A DNA stretch of 34,268 nucleotides, from contig JADGEF010000028.1 in NCBI GenBank assembly GCA_016744515.1, positions 1 to 34,268 of the forward strand, written 5' to 3'. The notes beneath the pieces were generated by a model. That model saw only the letters and a list, made by a program, of their open reading frames with translations, had not been told where the DNA came from and ran no database searches. The position numbers were made by a program, and so were the translations under genes. Shown piece after piece: positions 1 to 9,270 of the stretch. Source of the stretch: Marinifilaceae bacterium. Its GTDB lineage: Bacteria; Bacteroidota; Bacteroidia; Bacteroidales; Marinifilaceae. Numbering within the stretch: the first letter of the stretch is position 1; the number at the start of each line of letters is the position of its first letter.

Positions 1-278
1 TTACCTATAGCTACAAATATGACGCAGCTCTGCTGCTTGATTTATTGCAGTATCAGTTTTAAATGCATTTGCCCTGAATAAAAGTGTGAGTTTGCCCTGA
101 TCAGGTAATACCATAGTTTGCTCAAACCTCTGAAAAAAATACAATTAAGGCCTAAACCATCGAGCTATTTTGCACATATTTTTTTATTAGCAAACTTGAC
201 AGGTTTTTGAAGATCATAATCTTCTCATTTTTCTTAACTTGCAGAGTTCAAATTAAAATAAACAATAAAACATTATAA
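1..278. other. Left flank without a recognised gene
   Basis: No recognisable gene is seen here. A 37-codon minus-strand frame runs from an ATG at 112-114 to a TAA that begins exactly at base 1; it matches nothing I know and is probably chance. The last 100 bases before hsdM are very AT-rich and must hold its promoter, but no clear TTTG/TAnnTTTG pair with good spacing could be chosen. A 10-bp sequence AAACTTGACA at 192-201 matches the right arm of the palindrome at 9271-9306, without a partner arm. Confidence 0.5.
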
Positions 279-1835
279 ATGTCCACAAAAAACGGGAACG
301 GAAAGCATAAGAGTATGGAAGAGACCCTATGGGATTCGGCCAATAAATTGAGGGGGACGGTAGAGTCGTCGGAATACAAGCATGTAGTATTAAGCTTGAT
401 ATTCCTAAAATTTGCCAGTGATAAGTTCGAAGAGCGTAGAGCTGAACTAATAGCTGAAGGGAAAGAGCAATTTTTAGAGATGGTGGAATTCTATACCATG
501 AAAAATGTCTTTTTTTTACCAGAAGAAACACGTTGGTCATATGTAATCAATAATAGTAAGCAAGATGATATTGCCATTATAATTGATACGGCCTTATCTA
601 CCATTGAAAAGAAAAATGCTGCACTAAAAGGTGCTTTACCAGATAATTATTTTTCACGTTTGGGATTGGATGGCAGTAAGCTGTCTACTCTTTTGGATAC
701 CATTAACAACATAGATACCATTGCCGATAAACAAGAAGATGTGGTTGGACGTGTATATGAATATTTTTTGGGCAAGTTTGCTGCTGCCGAAGGAAAAGGG
801 GGTGGAGAATTCTACACGCCAAAATGCATAGTAAATTTGTTAGCCGAAATGTTGGAACCATACAAAGGGAAGATTTACGATCCTTGTTGTGGTTCGGGTG
901 GTATGTTTGTACAATCTATCAAGTTTGTGGAAAACCACAAGGGTAACACCAAAGATATTTCTATTTACGGACAGGAATATACAGCAACCACCTACAAACT
1001 GGCAAAAATGAATTTGGCGATTCGAGGAATTGCAGGAAATTTAGGAGACATACCTGCCGATACTTTCTTTAAAGATCAGCACCCAGACCTTAAGGCCGAT
1101 TACATAATGGCAAATCCTCCTTTTAACCAAAAGGACTGGAGAGCAGCTACCGAATTAACCGACGATCCACGTTGGAATGGTTACGAAAACCCTCCAACTG
1201 GTAATGCCAATTATGGCTGGATTATGCACATGCTTTCGAAATTATCAGAAAACGGAACGGCTGGTTTTGTGTTAGCTAATGGTTCTATGAGTTCAAATAC
1301 TAGCGGCGAGGGAGAAATTCGTAAGAAATTTGTAGAAAATGATTTAGTAGATTGCATGATTGCCCTACCAGGACAATTGTTTTATACTACACAAATACCT
1401 GTTTGCCTTTGGTTCTTAACCAAGAATAAAAAGGAAGATACAGAACACGGCTACCGAAACCGAGAAGGAGAAACTCTTTTTATTGATGCCCGAAACATGG
1501 GAACAATGATAGACCGTACCCATAAAGAATTAACGGCTGATGATTTGGCTGAAATTACTCGCACTTACCATGCCTGGAGAGGTGAAGAAAAGGATGGTGA
1601 ATACGAAGACAAGGCTGGTTACTGCAAAGCTGCCAAAAGGGAAGAGATTACCAAACACGATTACGTGCTTACTCCTGGTCGCTATGTGGGAGCTGCAGAA
1701 GTGGAAGACGACGGTATTCCATTCGAAACCAAAATGACAGAACTAACCAAAACGCTTTACCAACAAATGAAGGAATCTGAAAAGTTGGATACGGTTATCC
1801 GTAAAAATATGGAGGTTTTGGGTTATGGAGAGTGA
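279..1835 (+). CDS. hsdM: Type I restriction-modification DNA methyltransferase subunit (HsdM)
   Basis: This is the modification subunit of a type I R-M system: it transfers a methyl group from S-adenosylmethionine to adenine in the site chosen by HsdS, as part of the M2S or R2M2S complex. The 518-aa length is normal for HsdM. An N-terminal helical HsdM_N region (about 10-150) is followed by the N6-adenine methyltransferase fold, with the AdoMet-binding motif I DPCCGSGGMF at residues 201-210 and the catalytic motif IV NPPF at 279-282. The ATG at 279 follows an AT-rich leader. The stop overlaps the ATG of the next gene by 11 bases, so translation is probably coupled. The last residues (KNMEVLGYGE) are encoded by one copy of a direct repeat that recurs 883 bp downstream. 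Identification is secure; the target sequence cannot be read from the gene. Confidence 0.97.
   Translation: MSTKNGNGKHKSMEETLWDSANKLRGTVESSEYKHVVLSLIFLKFASDKFEERRAELIAEGKEQFLEMVEFYTMKNVFFLPEETRWSYVINNSKQDDIAIIIDTALSTIEKKNAALKGALPDNYFSRLGLDGSKLSTLLDTINNIDTIADKQEDVVGRVYEYFLGKFAAAEGKGGGEFYTPKCIVNLLAEMLEPYKGKIYDPCCGSGGMFVQSIKFVENHKGNTKDISIYGQEYTATTYKLAKMNLAIRGIAGNLGDIPADTFFKDQHPDLKADYIMANPPFNQKDWRAATELTDDPRWNGYENPPTGNANYGWIMHMLSKLSENGTAGFVLANGSMSSNTSGEGEIRKKFVENDLVDCMIALPGQLFYTTQIPVCLWFLTKNKKEDTEHGYRNREGETLFIDARNMGTMIDRTHKELTADDLAEITRTYHAWRGEEKDGEYEDKAGYCKAAKREEITKHDYVLTPGRYVGAAEVEDDGIPFETKMTELTKTLYQQMKESEKLDTVIRKNMEVLGYGE
1803..1831 (+). repeat. Direct repeat, left copy (hsdM end / next ATG)
   Basis: This 29-bp segment matches 2686-2714 at 28 of 29 positions; the inner 21 bp (1811-1831) are identical. 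It encodes the hsdM C-terminus KNMEVLGYGE and includes the ATG (1825) of the following gene. Both copies sit in the same reading frame relative to the gene that ends there and the gene that starts there. Confidence 0.95.
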
Positions 1836-2718
1836 AATTATAAAATCTGAAATAGAAAACAGAATCTTTCAATTCAGAGGTGTTCAGGTAATGATAGATC
1901 GTGATTTGGCTGAACTTTACCAGGTTGCTGTTAAAAGACTAAACGAACAGGTAAAACGAAACATTGCAAGATTCCCAGAAAACTTTCGATTTCAATTAAA
2001 TGCGCAAGAAGTTGAGCAACTGGTCGCAAATTGCGACCGGTTTAAATCGCTGAAACATTCGTCATCTTTTCCTTATGTATTTACCGAACAAGGAATTTCG
2101 ATGTTGTCAGCAGTTCTACGAAGCGAAACTGCCATACAGGTAAGCATCCGAATTATGAATGCCTTTGTTTTAATGCGCAAACAAATAATGAATAGCAGTT
2201 TATTTTTGCAACGATTGAACCAGGTAGAACAAAAACAAGTGGAAAATGAGCATAAATTTGAACAAGTTTTTAACGCTTTGGAGAATAAAGAAAAAATACC
2301 GGATCGAGGCATATTTTTCGATGGACAGGTATTCGATGCCTACACTTTTGTTTCTGATTTAATTCGTAAAGCAGAAAAATCTATTATTTTAATTGACAAT
2401 TACGTAGATGACAGTGTACTTACTCTGCTAAGCAAACGTAACAAACAAGTAGAAGCAACAATTTACACCCAACAAATTAGTAAGCAACTACAACTCGATT
2501 TGAAGAAACACAACACACAATATCCCGAAATAAAAGTAAAACGCTTGAATAAAGCTCACGACCGATTCCTAATTCTTGACCAAAAAGAACTTTACCACAT
2601 TGGTACTTCGCTAAAAGATTTGGGTGAAAAATGGTTCGCTTTCTCAAAAATGAATGCCGAAAGTATGACAATTCTTGAACAATTGAAAAATAGGGAGGTT
2701 TTGGGTTATGGAGAATAA
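1825..2718 (+). CDS. ORF6N-domain protein with C-terminal phospholipase-D-like region, inside the hsd operon
   Basis: Residues about 8-100 form an ORF6N-type DNA-binding domain (IFQFRGVQVMIDRDLAELYQ, then RFPENFRF), a family of phage-derived regulators often found next to type I R-M genes. A Q/E/K-rich, probably coiled-coil linker (about 125-160) leads to a C-terminal domain resembling phospholipase-D-like folds. There HDRFLILD (H245) and the following GTSLKDLG recall the HxK(x)4D ... GS pattern, with Arg in place of the usual Lys. The gene overlaps hsdM by 11 bp and hsdS by 11 bp, so all three are co-translated. Its last residues, KNREVLGYGE, nearly repeat the end of HsdM because the gene sits between two direct repeats, which suggests an inserted cassette. 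The role is unknown; regulation of the R-M system or a nuclease-like accessory function are inferences. Confidence 0.85.
   Translation: MESEIIKSEIENRIFQFRGVQVMIDRDLAELYQVAVKRLNEQVKRNIARFPENFRFQLNAQEVEQLVANCDRFKSLKHSSSFPYVFTEQGISMLSAVLRSETAIQVSIRIMNAFVLMRKQIMNSSLFLQRLNQVEQKQVENEHKFEQVFNALENKEKIPDRGIFFDGQVFDAYTFVSDLIRKAEKSIILIDNYVDDSVLTLLSKRNKQVEATIYTQQISKQLQLDLKKHNTQYPEIKVKRLNKAHDRFLILDQKELYHIGTSLKDLGEKWFAFSKMNAESMTILEQLKNREVLGYGE
2686..2714 (+). repeat. Direct repeat, right copy (ORF6N end / hsdS ATG)
   Basis: Second copy of the 29-bp repeat at 1803-1831, with one mismatch (T at 1810, G at 2693), 883 bp downstream. It encodes the end of the ORF6N protein and contains the ATG of hsdS (2708). 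Recombination between the copies would remove the ORF6N gene and join hsdM to hsdS with an intact 11-bp overlap. Confidence 0.95.
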
Positions 2719-3970
2719 GTGGGGAAAGACAAAACTTGGTAATGTTCTTGAAATAAAGTACGGAAAAGACCACAAAAAGCTTAATGAGGGGAATATACCT
2801 TGTTATGGAACTGGTGGAATAATGAGAATGGTTGATGAATATCTTTATGAGGACATATCGATATTAATACCAAGAAAAGGCTCTTTAAATAATATTTATT
2901 TTATAGAAGAGCCTTTTTGGACTGTTGATACTATATTTTGGACTAAAATTAATCAAGAGAAAACTAATCCGAGATTTTTATTTTATCAATTATCTATAAT
3001 AGATTTTGTATCACTTAATGTTGGTTCTGCTGTTCCAAGTTTAACTGTTCCTGTATTAAATGAAATTCCAATCAATCTCCCACCACTCCCAGAACAAAAA
3101 CGCATTGCTCATATTCTAGGCTCATTAGATGATAAAATAGAACTCAACCGCCAAATGAACCAAACATTGGAGCAAATGGCGCAAGCTCTGTTTAAATCTT
3201 GGTTTGTCGATTTTGATCCAGTAATTGACAATGCTCTAGCTGCAGGAAACCCAATTCCCGAAGAACTGCATGTAAAAGCAGAGAACCGCAAGATTCTAGG
3301 TAATAACAGAAAGCCTCTACCTGAAGAAATTCAAAAACTATTTCCCAATGAGTTTGAGTATAGTGAGGAATTGGAGAAGTGGGTGCCTAAGGGGTGGAGA
3401 GTTCGCTCAGTTGGAAAAGAATTTAATTTAACAATGGGACAGTCTCCTCCTGGTTCTACGTATAATGAAGAAGGAATCGGAATTCCTTTTTTTCAAGGAA
3501 GAACTGACTTTGGTTTTAGATATCCAAAAAATAGAATTTTTTGTACTCAACCCAAAAGATTTGCGAACAAGTCTGATGTTTTAGTAAGCGTTCGTGCTCC
3601 AGTTGGAGATATAAATTTAGCTACGGAAGATTGTTGTATTGGTAGAGGTATTGCTGCTGTAAGACACAGAACCGGTAGCCGTTCGTACACATATTATTCT
3701 ATGCTTCAACTTCGAGATCATTTTAACAAATACGAAGCAGAAGGGACTGTTTTTGGAAGTATAAACCAAAAAGATTTTAACAATATTATTTGGCTAACCT
3801 GCAGTCCAGAAATGGTGAAATCCTTTGAAAAATTCGCTGGAAATTGGGACCAGAAGATTGAAATTAATTCAAATGATACTGCAAAATTAATAAAGCTTAG
3901 AGACACTCTTTTGCCGAAATTGATTTCGGGGGAAGTTAGGGTTCCTGAATTTGAGAAGATTATTGAATAG
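2708..3970 (+). CDS. hsdS: Type I restriction-modification specificity subunit (HsdS)
   Basis: HsdS recognises the split target sequence for the R-M complex. The 420-aa protein has the usual two half-structures: a first target-recognition domain (about 1-125), the central conserved helical spacer containing LPPLPEQKRIAHILGSLDDK (about 120-140) with MNQTLEQMAQALFKSWFVDF behind it, a second target-recognition domain starting around WVPKGWRV (about 225) with GQSPPGSTYN, and a distal spacer ending LIKLRDTLLPKLISGEV. The start ATG lies inside the second copy of the 29-bp repeat, and the coding sequence overlaps the ORF6N gene by 11 bp. No second hsdS, partial TRD cassette or site-specific recombinase is visible, so there is no sign of the invertible specificity switching seen in some Bacteroidota. 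The recognised sequence cannot be deduced. Confidence 0.96.
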   Translation: MENKWGKTKLGNVLEIKYGKDHKKLNEGNIPCYGTGGIMRMVDEYLYEDISILIPRKGSLNNIYFIEEPFWTVDTIFWTKINQEKTNPRFLFYQLSIIDFVSLNVGSAVPSLTVPVLNEIPINLPPLPEQKRIAHILGSLDDKIELNRQMNQTLEQMAQALFKSWFVDFDPVIDNALAAGNPIPEELHVKAENRKILGNNRKPLPEEIQKLFPNEFEYSEELEKWVPKGWRVRSVGKEFNLTMGQSPPGSTYNEEGIGIPFFQGRTDFGFRYPKNRIFCTQPKRFANKSDVLVSVRAPVGDINLATEDCCIGRGIAAVRHRTGSRSYTYYSMLQLRDHFNKYEAEGTVFGSINQKDFNNIIWLTCSPEMVKSFEKFAGNWDQKIEINSNDTAKLIKLRDTLLPKLISGEVRVPEFEKIIE

Positions 3971-3995
3971 AGAATTTGTCCTAAAACAAGATGTA

Positions 3996-6900
3996 ATGAA
4001 AATAAACTTTACCCCATTAGTTGAAGAAGCATCCAAACAGGATCTTTTTAAAAACAAAACTCATGATAATGTAGCAGAGGCTATTCATAAGTTGCTAATT
4101 TCAAACAAAGGAAGGGGACAAACTATTGGGTTGGAAGGTGACTGGGGAAGTGGTAAATCCACAGTAATTTCATTATTAAAAGATAAAATACCTGATGATG
4201 ATTTCAAATACTTTTATTTTGATGCGTGGGCACATGAAGGTGATCCTTTAAGGCGTGTTTTTCTTGAATCACTGATCGATGTAATTGGTGATGAAAAGTT
4301 AGACGATTTAAAAGAAAGAATTTCTAATCGGAAAAAAATCGTAAAATCTAAATACTCAAGACAGGTCACGGCTCTTGGCAAATGGTTATCTTTCTCATTG
4401 TTTTTAGTTCCATTAGGAGCTGCTATGGTTTCAACCATAAAGTTTAATTCGATTGATCTAAATTTCTCTCATCAAATAAATTGGACATTAACTCTGGGAG
4501 TAATTTTTGCCTTGGCCCCATTATTGGTTGTTCTTGTAAATATCATTCGCTTGATTTTTTCAAAAGAGAAGTGGAAGGATCCTCAAATCTGGTCATTCCT
4601 AGTAAGTGAAGGAGAGAATGAATCGACACAAGAAATTTCAGAGGATGAAGAGCGTTCATCCATAGAATTCGAAGGGTATTTTGATGAAATATTATCGTTG
4701 TCCTTTGAAAAAAATAAAGATCAACAGCTAGTAATGGTTATAGACAATTTAGATCGTATCGATGCAGATATGTCATTACGAATATGGTCAACATTACAAA
4801 CTTTCTTAAAGCAACGTAATCCAGATTGCAAAGAACAATTTCATGCAGGTAATATTTGGGTGATTGTTCCTTATGATTTGGATGGTTTATCGAAGTTATG
4901 GATTAATGGTGAAAAAGATTGTGCTCAAAGTTTTTTCGATAAATGTTTCCAATTGCGTTTCGAAGTTCCTAGACCTGTTTTTACCGATTGGGAGGAGTTC
5001 TGCTCTCAGATGCTTCAAAAGGCATTTGGTGGTAAGTTAACAGAGATTGAAAGTGTAATTAATATTCTTAAATTAACACGTGAAGACTTAAAGGATATAC
5101 CAACTCCAAGAGAAATAAAGACGTATGTGAATCAATTAGGTGTCGTTTTACTTTCCAATGATGATAATAAACCAATTGACAGTTTAGCCTATTATGTTAT
5201 TCAGAGGTTCATTAAACGAAAATCAGTAAAAGAAATTCAAGGTAAATTGATAGACGCCACATTACTTGCAGAACACCATGCTTCCAATTTACCTAATACA
5301 ATCATAATGGACCTCGCTGGTTTAAGTTTTGGTGTGTCGTCAGCTACTGGACAACAATTACTACTGGAGCCTGAAATAGAATCAGCACTAAAAAGTAATG
5401 ATTCTAAAAGCGTACTTCAATTAGTGGAAATTCATACAGATGGCTTCTGGTTTGTTTTTAATCACCATGTAAAAACAAACTTAGGTAGTATTTTCAGTTA
5501 CACTTCAATTGTGAAAGAAGCTCTCGTAGAAAATTATTCTGATAAGTTAACAACGTTTGTAAACTCGCTTAGGAAAACCAACGTCCAATTCAATGGAAGT
5601 TTAGGTTTAAATAATCACCTTGCTTATTTGGAATTCGTATCCAAATTAAATCTATCTCTGAAATCTTATTGGACAATGCTAGGAAATCATCTGGAAAAAG
5701 AATTTAGTGATGCTAATTTCGATGCATCACTCTTTATTGATTTTATCAATAAAGCAGATAAGCTAGTTGAGGACAAATATAAAACCATAAAGACTATTTC
5801 TTCAATGGATACTGATCACTGGTTCCAATGGTTTGATGCTAATCATGAAACTAATTGGGGCAAATGGTTCATTCCAAAAGATCAGTTAATAGATGAAATT
5901 GGAAATAAAATCCCTATAAATACTCCACCTCCTACTCAACTGCATTCTACAATCAATGCGCTAATAAAAATAGGTGTCTCAAATTGGAATGGAATAGTTA
6001 CTGCTATAAAGAATCATTTATTATGGAATGATGGTAATGCAGGTGAGCAAAGTCATTCAATAGTAGTATTAAAAGCAATTTATAAACTATCATTTCTGAA
6101 GGATGACCAAGTGGATGAATTAATAGTTGAAATGGTTAACAATGCTAGTTTTTACAACTTTATACATCATAGAAGAAGTGAAGATTCCATTTTCTTATCA
6201 TCAATGTTACAGGTTCGGTATTGCACAACCAATATTCATGATTTTAGTTTACCATCTGTTGGACATTCTCAGTACGGTATAAATCAATCACGATCCTTTT
6301 GGAACACACGGGATGAAGAAAATGCCAAGAGGGTTTATGATGAATTACATGCCCAAAAAGAAATTTCTTGGGATTTGATTCAAGATGAACGAAATGAACT
6401 GATGATTGATGTTGTGAAAATTGCATTAGGAATGGAAGATGATTTCTTTTCTGGTGATAATCCTTTCAAAAGGTATTTAGACATTCTAAAGCTTATTCAT
6501 AAGTGTGAAGATATTGACGAAAACGTTATAGTGAAACGTTTTGTTGATGAATCAAAAATTCTAGAAGAACTTAATTGCATAGAGTTAAAAATTAAAGAAA
6601 ATAGCCAGGAATTATGTTTATTGCTCCCTTTGATGACAGATTTTAAAAACATATATGATTCAATTAATCAATTAAGTAAGGAAGATTGGGATGAAGAATT
6701 TGATCAAAACACTTATTTATCGTCATTAAATCTAGAACTTCATAAAAAAAGCCGAGTCTATCTTGGGAAATCATATTATGATAGTTTACTGCAATTTGTG
6801 GATAATTGGTATAAAGGGAATAAGCAACCTACAGAATGGCAATTGGATCATTGGTCTGAATTACTTAATGTGTTAGATGAAGCATTTCTGAATCAATTAA

Positions 6901-7253
6901 AAAACAACTTAACTCAGCGGGTCATTACCAATTTGGATAATTGCGACTCTGCATTCTTTAAGAAAAACAAGGATTTTATAGATATTAAGAAAATAACCGA
7001 AACTAAAAACCAAGAGATTCAACTATTAATCGAAAACTTATTAAAGAATGAGTTAGACAGTAATAAACTGAAGTTTATTGTAATGCTATTAAATGTACAA
7101 AAACCTAATATGGATAAGGGCTTTGGAGAGGTTGTAAGTGAAGATTTATCGAAGCATTTCAATAATTCTGAAAATTCAGTAAAAGATGAATTAGAAAGAC
7201 TTGCTAAACATTTAGATATCGAAATAGAAAAAGGAATTCCAGATAGTTTATAA
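3996..7253 (+). CDS. KAP-family P-loop NTPase with inserted transmembrane segments
   Basis: Large (1085 aa) STAND-like KAP NTPase. The Walker A motif GDWGSGKST is at residues 48-56, a KAP-type FDAWAHEGDPLRR follows at 75-87, and the Walker B region VMVIDNLDRID is at 246-256. Two hydrophobic segments (about 131-149 and 164-187) lie between the Walker motifs, the hallmark of KAP proteins such as PifA, which causes phage exclusion from the F plasmid. This places the NTPase core on the cytoplasmic face of the inner membrane. The remaining ~800 residues are helical and not recognised; they may sense a trigger. I chose the ATG at 3996, 25 bp behind hsdS; an in-frame TTG at 3951 would overlap hsdS but adds residues unlike a KAP N-terminus. 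The gene lies 36 bp before a HEPN-like gene in one apparent transcription unit. A defence role is inferred from context. Confidence 0.88.
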   Translation: MKINFTPLVEEASKQDLFKNKTHDNVAEAIHKLLISNKGRGQTIGLEGDWGSGKSTVISLLKDKIPDDDFKYFYFDAWAHEGDPLRRVFLESLIDVIGDEKLDDLKERISNRKKIVKSKYSRQVTALGKWLSFSLFLVPLGAAMVSTIKFNSIDLNFSHQINWTLTLGVIFALAPLLVVLVNIIRLIFSKEKWKDPQIWSFLVSEGENESTQEISEDEERSSIEFEGYFDEILSLSFEKNKDQQLVMVIDNLDRIDADMSLRIWSTLQTFLKQRNPDCKEQFHAGNIWVIVPYDLDGLSKLWINGEKDCAQSFFDKCFQLRFEVPRPVFTDWEEFCSQMLQKAFGGKLTEIESVINILKLTREDLKDIPTPREIKTYVNQLGVVLLSNDDNKPIDSLAYYVIQRFIKRKSVKEIQGKLIDATLLAEHHASNLPNTIIMDLAGLSFGVSSATGQQLLLEPEIESALKSNDSKSVLQLVEIHTDGFWFVFNHHVKTNLGSIFSYTSIVKEALVENYSDKLTTFVNSLRKTNVQFNGSLGLNNHLAYLEFVSKLNLSLKSYWTMLGNHLEKEFSDANFDASLFIDFINKADKLVEDKYKTIKTISSMDTDHWFQWFDANHETNWGKWFIPKDQLIDEIGNKIPINTPPPTQLHSTINALIKIGVSNWNGIVTAIKNHLLWNDGNAGEQSHSIVVLKAIYKLSFLKDDQVDELIVEMVNNASFYNFIHHRRSEDSIFLSSMLQVRYCTTNIHDFSLPSVGHSQYGINQSRSFWNTRDEENAKRVYDELHAQKEISWDLIQDERNELMIDVVKIALGMEDDFFSGDNPFKRYLDILKLIHKCEDIDENVIVKRFVDESKILEELNCIELKIKENSQELCLLLPLMTDFKNIYDSINQLSKEDWDEEFDQNTYLSSLNLELHKKSRVYLGKSYYDSLLQFVDNWYKGNKQPTEWQLDHWSELLNVLDEAFLNQLKNNLTQRVITNLDNCDSAFFKKNKDFIDIKKITETKNQEIQLLIENLLKNELDSNKLKFIVMLLNVQKPNMDKGFGEVVSEDLSKHFNNSENSVKDELERLAKHLDIEIEKGIPDSL

Positions 7254-7289
7254 ATAATCATTAATCTTTTAATTGTATAGTTTTATAAA

Positions 7290-9254
7290 ATGAATCCTGA
7301 AAGAGTCAATTATTACGGTCCAAACGATTTAGCTTGGTATCACAACTTAGAGCAAGCAGAAAGTGTCTTGTCTGAATTCAAGGAAGATAAAAACTATGAC
7401 ATTAATGATCTCTTAGAATTCTATCAGATTAAATTATACATCGACAATGAAATGTATTTGACCAAATGGAATAGCGATGATATCCAGAAGGTCAAAGGTA
7501 AAATTGATAGTTTTTGGAAATTGATCGTTACATTTTGGAAGAACATTAATAGTGACAATATTTCTAAGATATTGAAGCAATTAGAATGCTGGACATTTCA
7601 AGAATCATTTTGGGATATCACAACTAAAATATCTGGATACAAGAATATTAGTAAAGAATCATTTTTAAAATTATTGCAATTAGAACAGATTCATATATCT
7701 GATATTTTACATCATAATAAGCTAGTAAAATACTATTCTTTTGAGATACGTAACTATTTATTGAGATATGATAAATCTGCAGAACTTTTATTGTCACAGT
7801 ATGTAGAAAAACACGATAGAGAAAGAAGAGGTTATTATTTTCCTAAATGTCTAAGTCTAAAAGATCGTGAGCAAGTCATTTTGAGTTATATCGATTATAA
7901 AGATGCTAACCTAAACTATATCCGTCTTATTTTAAATATCAGAAAACACTCAGAGCTAGAAATTTCGGATAAAACGAAGCTTAAAGCGCAGAAAAAAGAA
8001 GAGGAATTAAACAATAAGTTATTCGAAAATTCGAATGGCATGAATATCGAGACCAGATTAATCTTTTGTGAAGATCAAGAAAAGACTGTTATTGCTTCTG
8101 GAGAAGGAGATACAACAACTATCTTTTCTTATAGTAAAAAGTACATAAATAAAACTGACCATCCATACCGATATCTACTTCACTTTATTGGTCTCTTCGA
8201 ATACATGAATCATCAAAAGTGTATCTCGATGGTAAGCAAATACAGTGACCTGGGGGTAATGGAAAGAACATTCATGAGCTCGAAGAATGAGTATCCTATA
8301 GGAAGTGTATTTCATTATCAAGAAAACCTTTCTTTTTTGCAGATATTTTCATATGATCAGGCGATTTTAAAACCATTAAATAAAAGTGTTGAGTATTTGA
8401 TTCAAAATTTTATTGAAAAATCATTAAATAAATTATTCGATTTAAAAGGGTTTCGATTTACACTACCATCTGCTAGTGCTAATCATCTTGAAAAGATCAT
8501 AACCCTTTTAGCCCAATTTGATTCTCTATTAAAGCAATACAAACTATTTCAAGAAGATGGAGAAGTGAATTTTGACTTATTGAGAATAAGTTCTAAGCCT
8601 CTGCATTTTAATGAAATTCCAAGTTTTGTCTCACGCAAATACTGTTATTTAAAAGATGGAAAATTAGGCTATATGAACCATCTTCTTTTTTCTGATCAAT
8701 CAAGTTTATTTTACGTTGATCCATTTAAAAATAAATATCATAGCCTATATGACCTTTTAGCTAACGAAGAAATACTTTACGGTAATTTTGCGGAATATCA
8801 AATGGTGAAATTATACCATCTATTTGAACAAAAATTTTTGTTTGTTGACCACAAAGGGTATTTAAAGATCAAAGATAAAAATCAGCTGTTTGTATTAAAT
8901 CAATTATATCGAGAGGAAGTAGTTAGCTATTGGCATTATCCGGAAGAATGTAGATCTATTGTTGATGATATGGAAAAAGAAGGGCTTGTTTATTTTGAAA
9001 ACACACTTCTTAATAAATTGGAACGCAACTATTTCAATTACTACTTAAACAAAAAAGAATTTACTAATGGTTTAGACCTTAGAAATAGTTTTATGCATGG
9101 CACTAACACCATGTCTGAAAATGAACAAAAGAACTTGTATTATATTCTTCTGAGAATAATTATATTGACTTTATTGAAAATAAATGACGATCAACGACTA
9201 AAGTTCAAATTGGAAAATAGTCAACCAAAAACTGAGAAAATATCAACTAAATAA
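7290..9254 (+). CDS. Uncharacterised protein with C-terminal HEPN-like Rx4H motif, partner of the KAP NTPase
   Basis: I do not recognise this 654-aa protein as a whole. It is rich in Lys, Tyr, Leu and Asn, has no signal peptide, and its first ~500 residues look mostly helical. Near the C-terminus, DLRNSFMHG (R598 to H603) fits the R-x4-6-H catalytic signature of HEPN ribonucleases. It is followed by a hydrophobic helix (LYYILLRIIILTLL), as expected for the last helix of a HEPN bundle; similar LRNxxxHG signatures occur in Abi-type and DUF4209-type proteins. The ATG is 36 bp behind the KAP gene and there is no terminator between them, so the two are likely co-expressed. A reasonable model is an RNase effector controlled by the NTPase. 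The motif is short, and the HEPN call needs a structure prediction. Confidence 0.6.
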   Translation: MNPERVNYYGPNDLAWYHNLEQAESVLSEFKEDKNYDINDLLEFYQIKLYIDNEMYLTKWNSDDIQKVKGKIDSFWKLIVTFWKNINSDNISKILKQLECWTFQESFWDITTKISGYKNISKESFLKLLQLEQIHISDILHHNKLVKYYSFEIRNYLLRYDKSAELLLSQYVEKHDRERRGYYFPKCLSLKDREQVILSYIDYKDANLNYIRLILNIRKHSELEISDKTKLKAQKKEEELNNKLFENSNGMNIETRLIFCEDQEKTVIASGEGDTTTIFSYSKKYINKTDHPYRYLLHFIGLFEYMNHQKCISMVSKYSDLGVMERTFMSSKNEYPIGSVFHYQENLSFLQIFSYDQAILKPLNKSVEYLIQNFIEKSLNKLFDLKGFRFTLPSASANHLEKIITLLAQFDSLLKQYKLFQEDGEVNFDLLRISSKPLHFNEIPSFVSRKYCYLKDGKLGYMNHLLFSDQSSLFYVDPFKNKYHSLYDLLANEEILYGNFAEYQMVKLYHLFEQKFLFVDHKGYLKIKDKNQLFVLNQLYREEVVSYWHYPEECRSIVDDMEKEGLVYFENTLLNKLERNYFNYYLNKKEFTNGLDLRNSFMHGTNTMSENEQKNLYYILLRIIILTLLKINDDQRLKFKLENSQPKTEKISTK

Positions 9255-9270
9255 GTTGACCAGAAAAGCA

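Noticed and set aside
1-114. 37-aa minus-strand frame ending at base 1
   Set aside because: Too short, no motif, no ribosome-binding or promoter evidence; kept only as a note in the flank entry.
192-201. AAACTTGACA upstream of hsdM as a fourth palindrome family member
   Set aside because: Only one half site is present, with no matching left arm; a 10-bp match in AT-rich DNA can be chance.
2708-3970. Invertible hsdS specificity system
   Set aside because: There is no second hsdS or TRD cassette, no inverted repeats around the TRDs and no recombinase gene in the window.
3951-3995. Upstream TTG start for the KAP NTPase
   Set aside because: The added 15 residues overlap the hsdS end in another frame and are not KAP-like; the ATG at 3996 gives a normal N-terminus.
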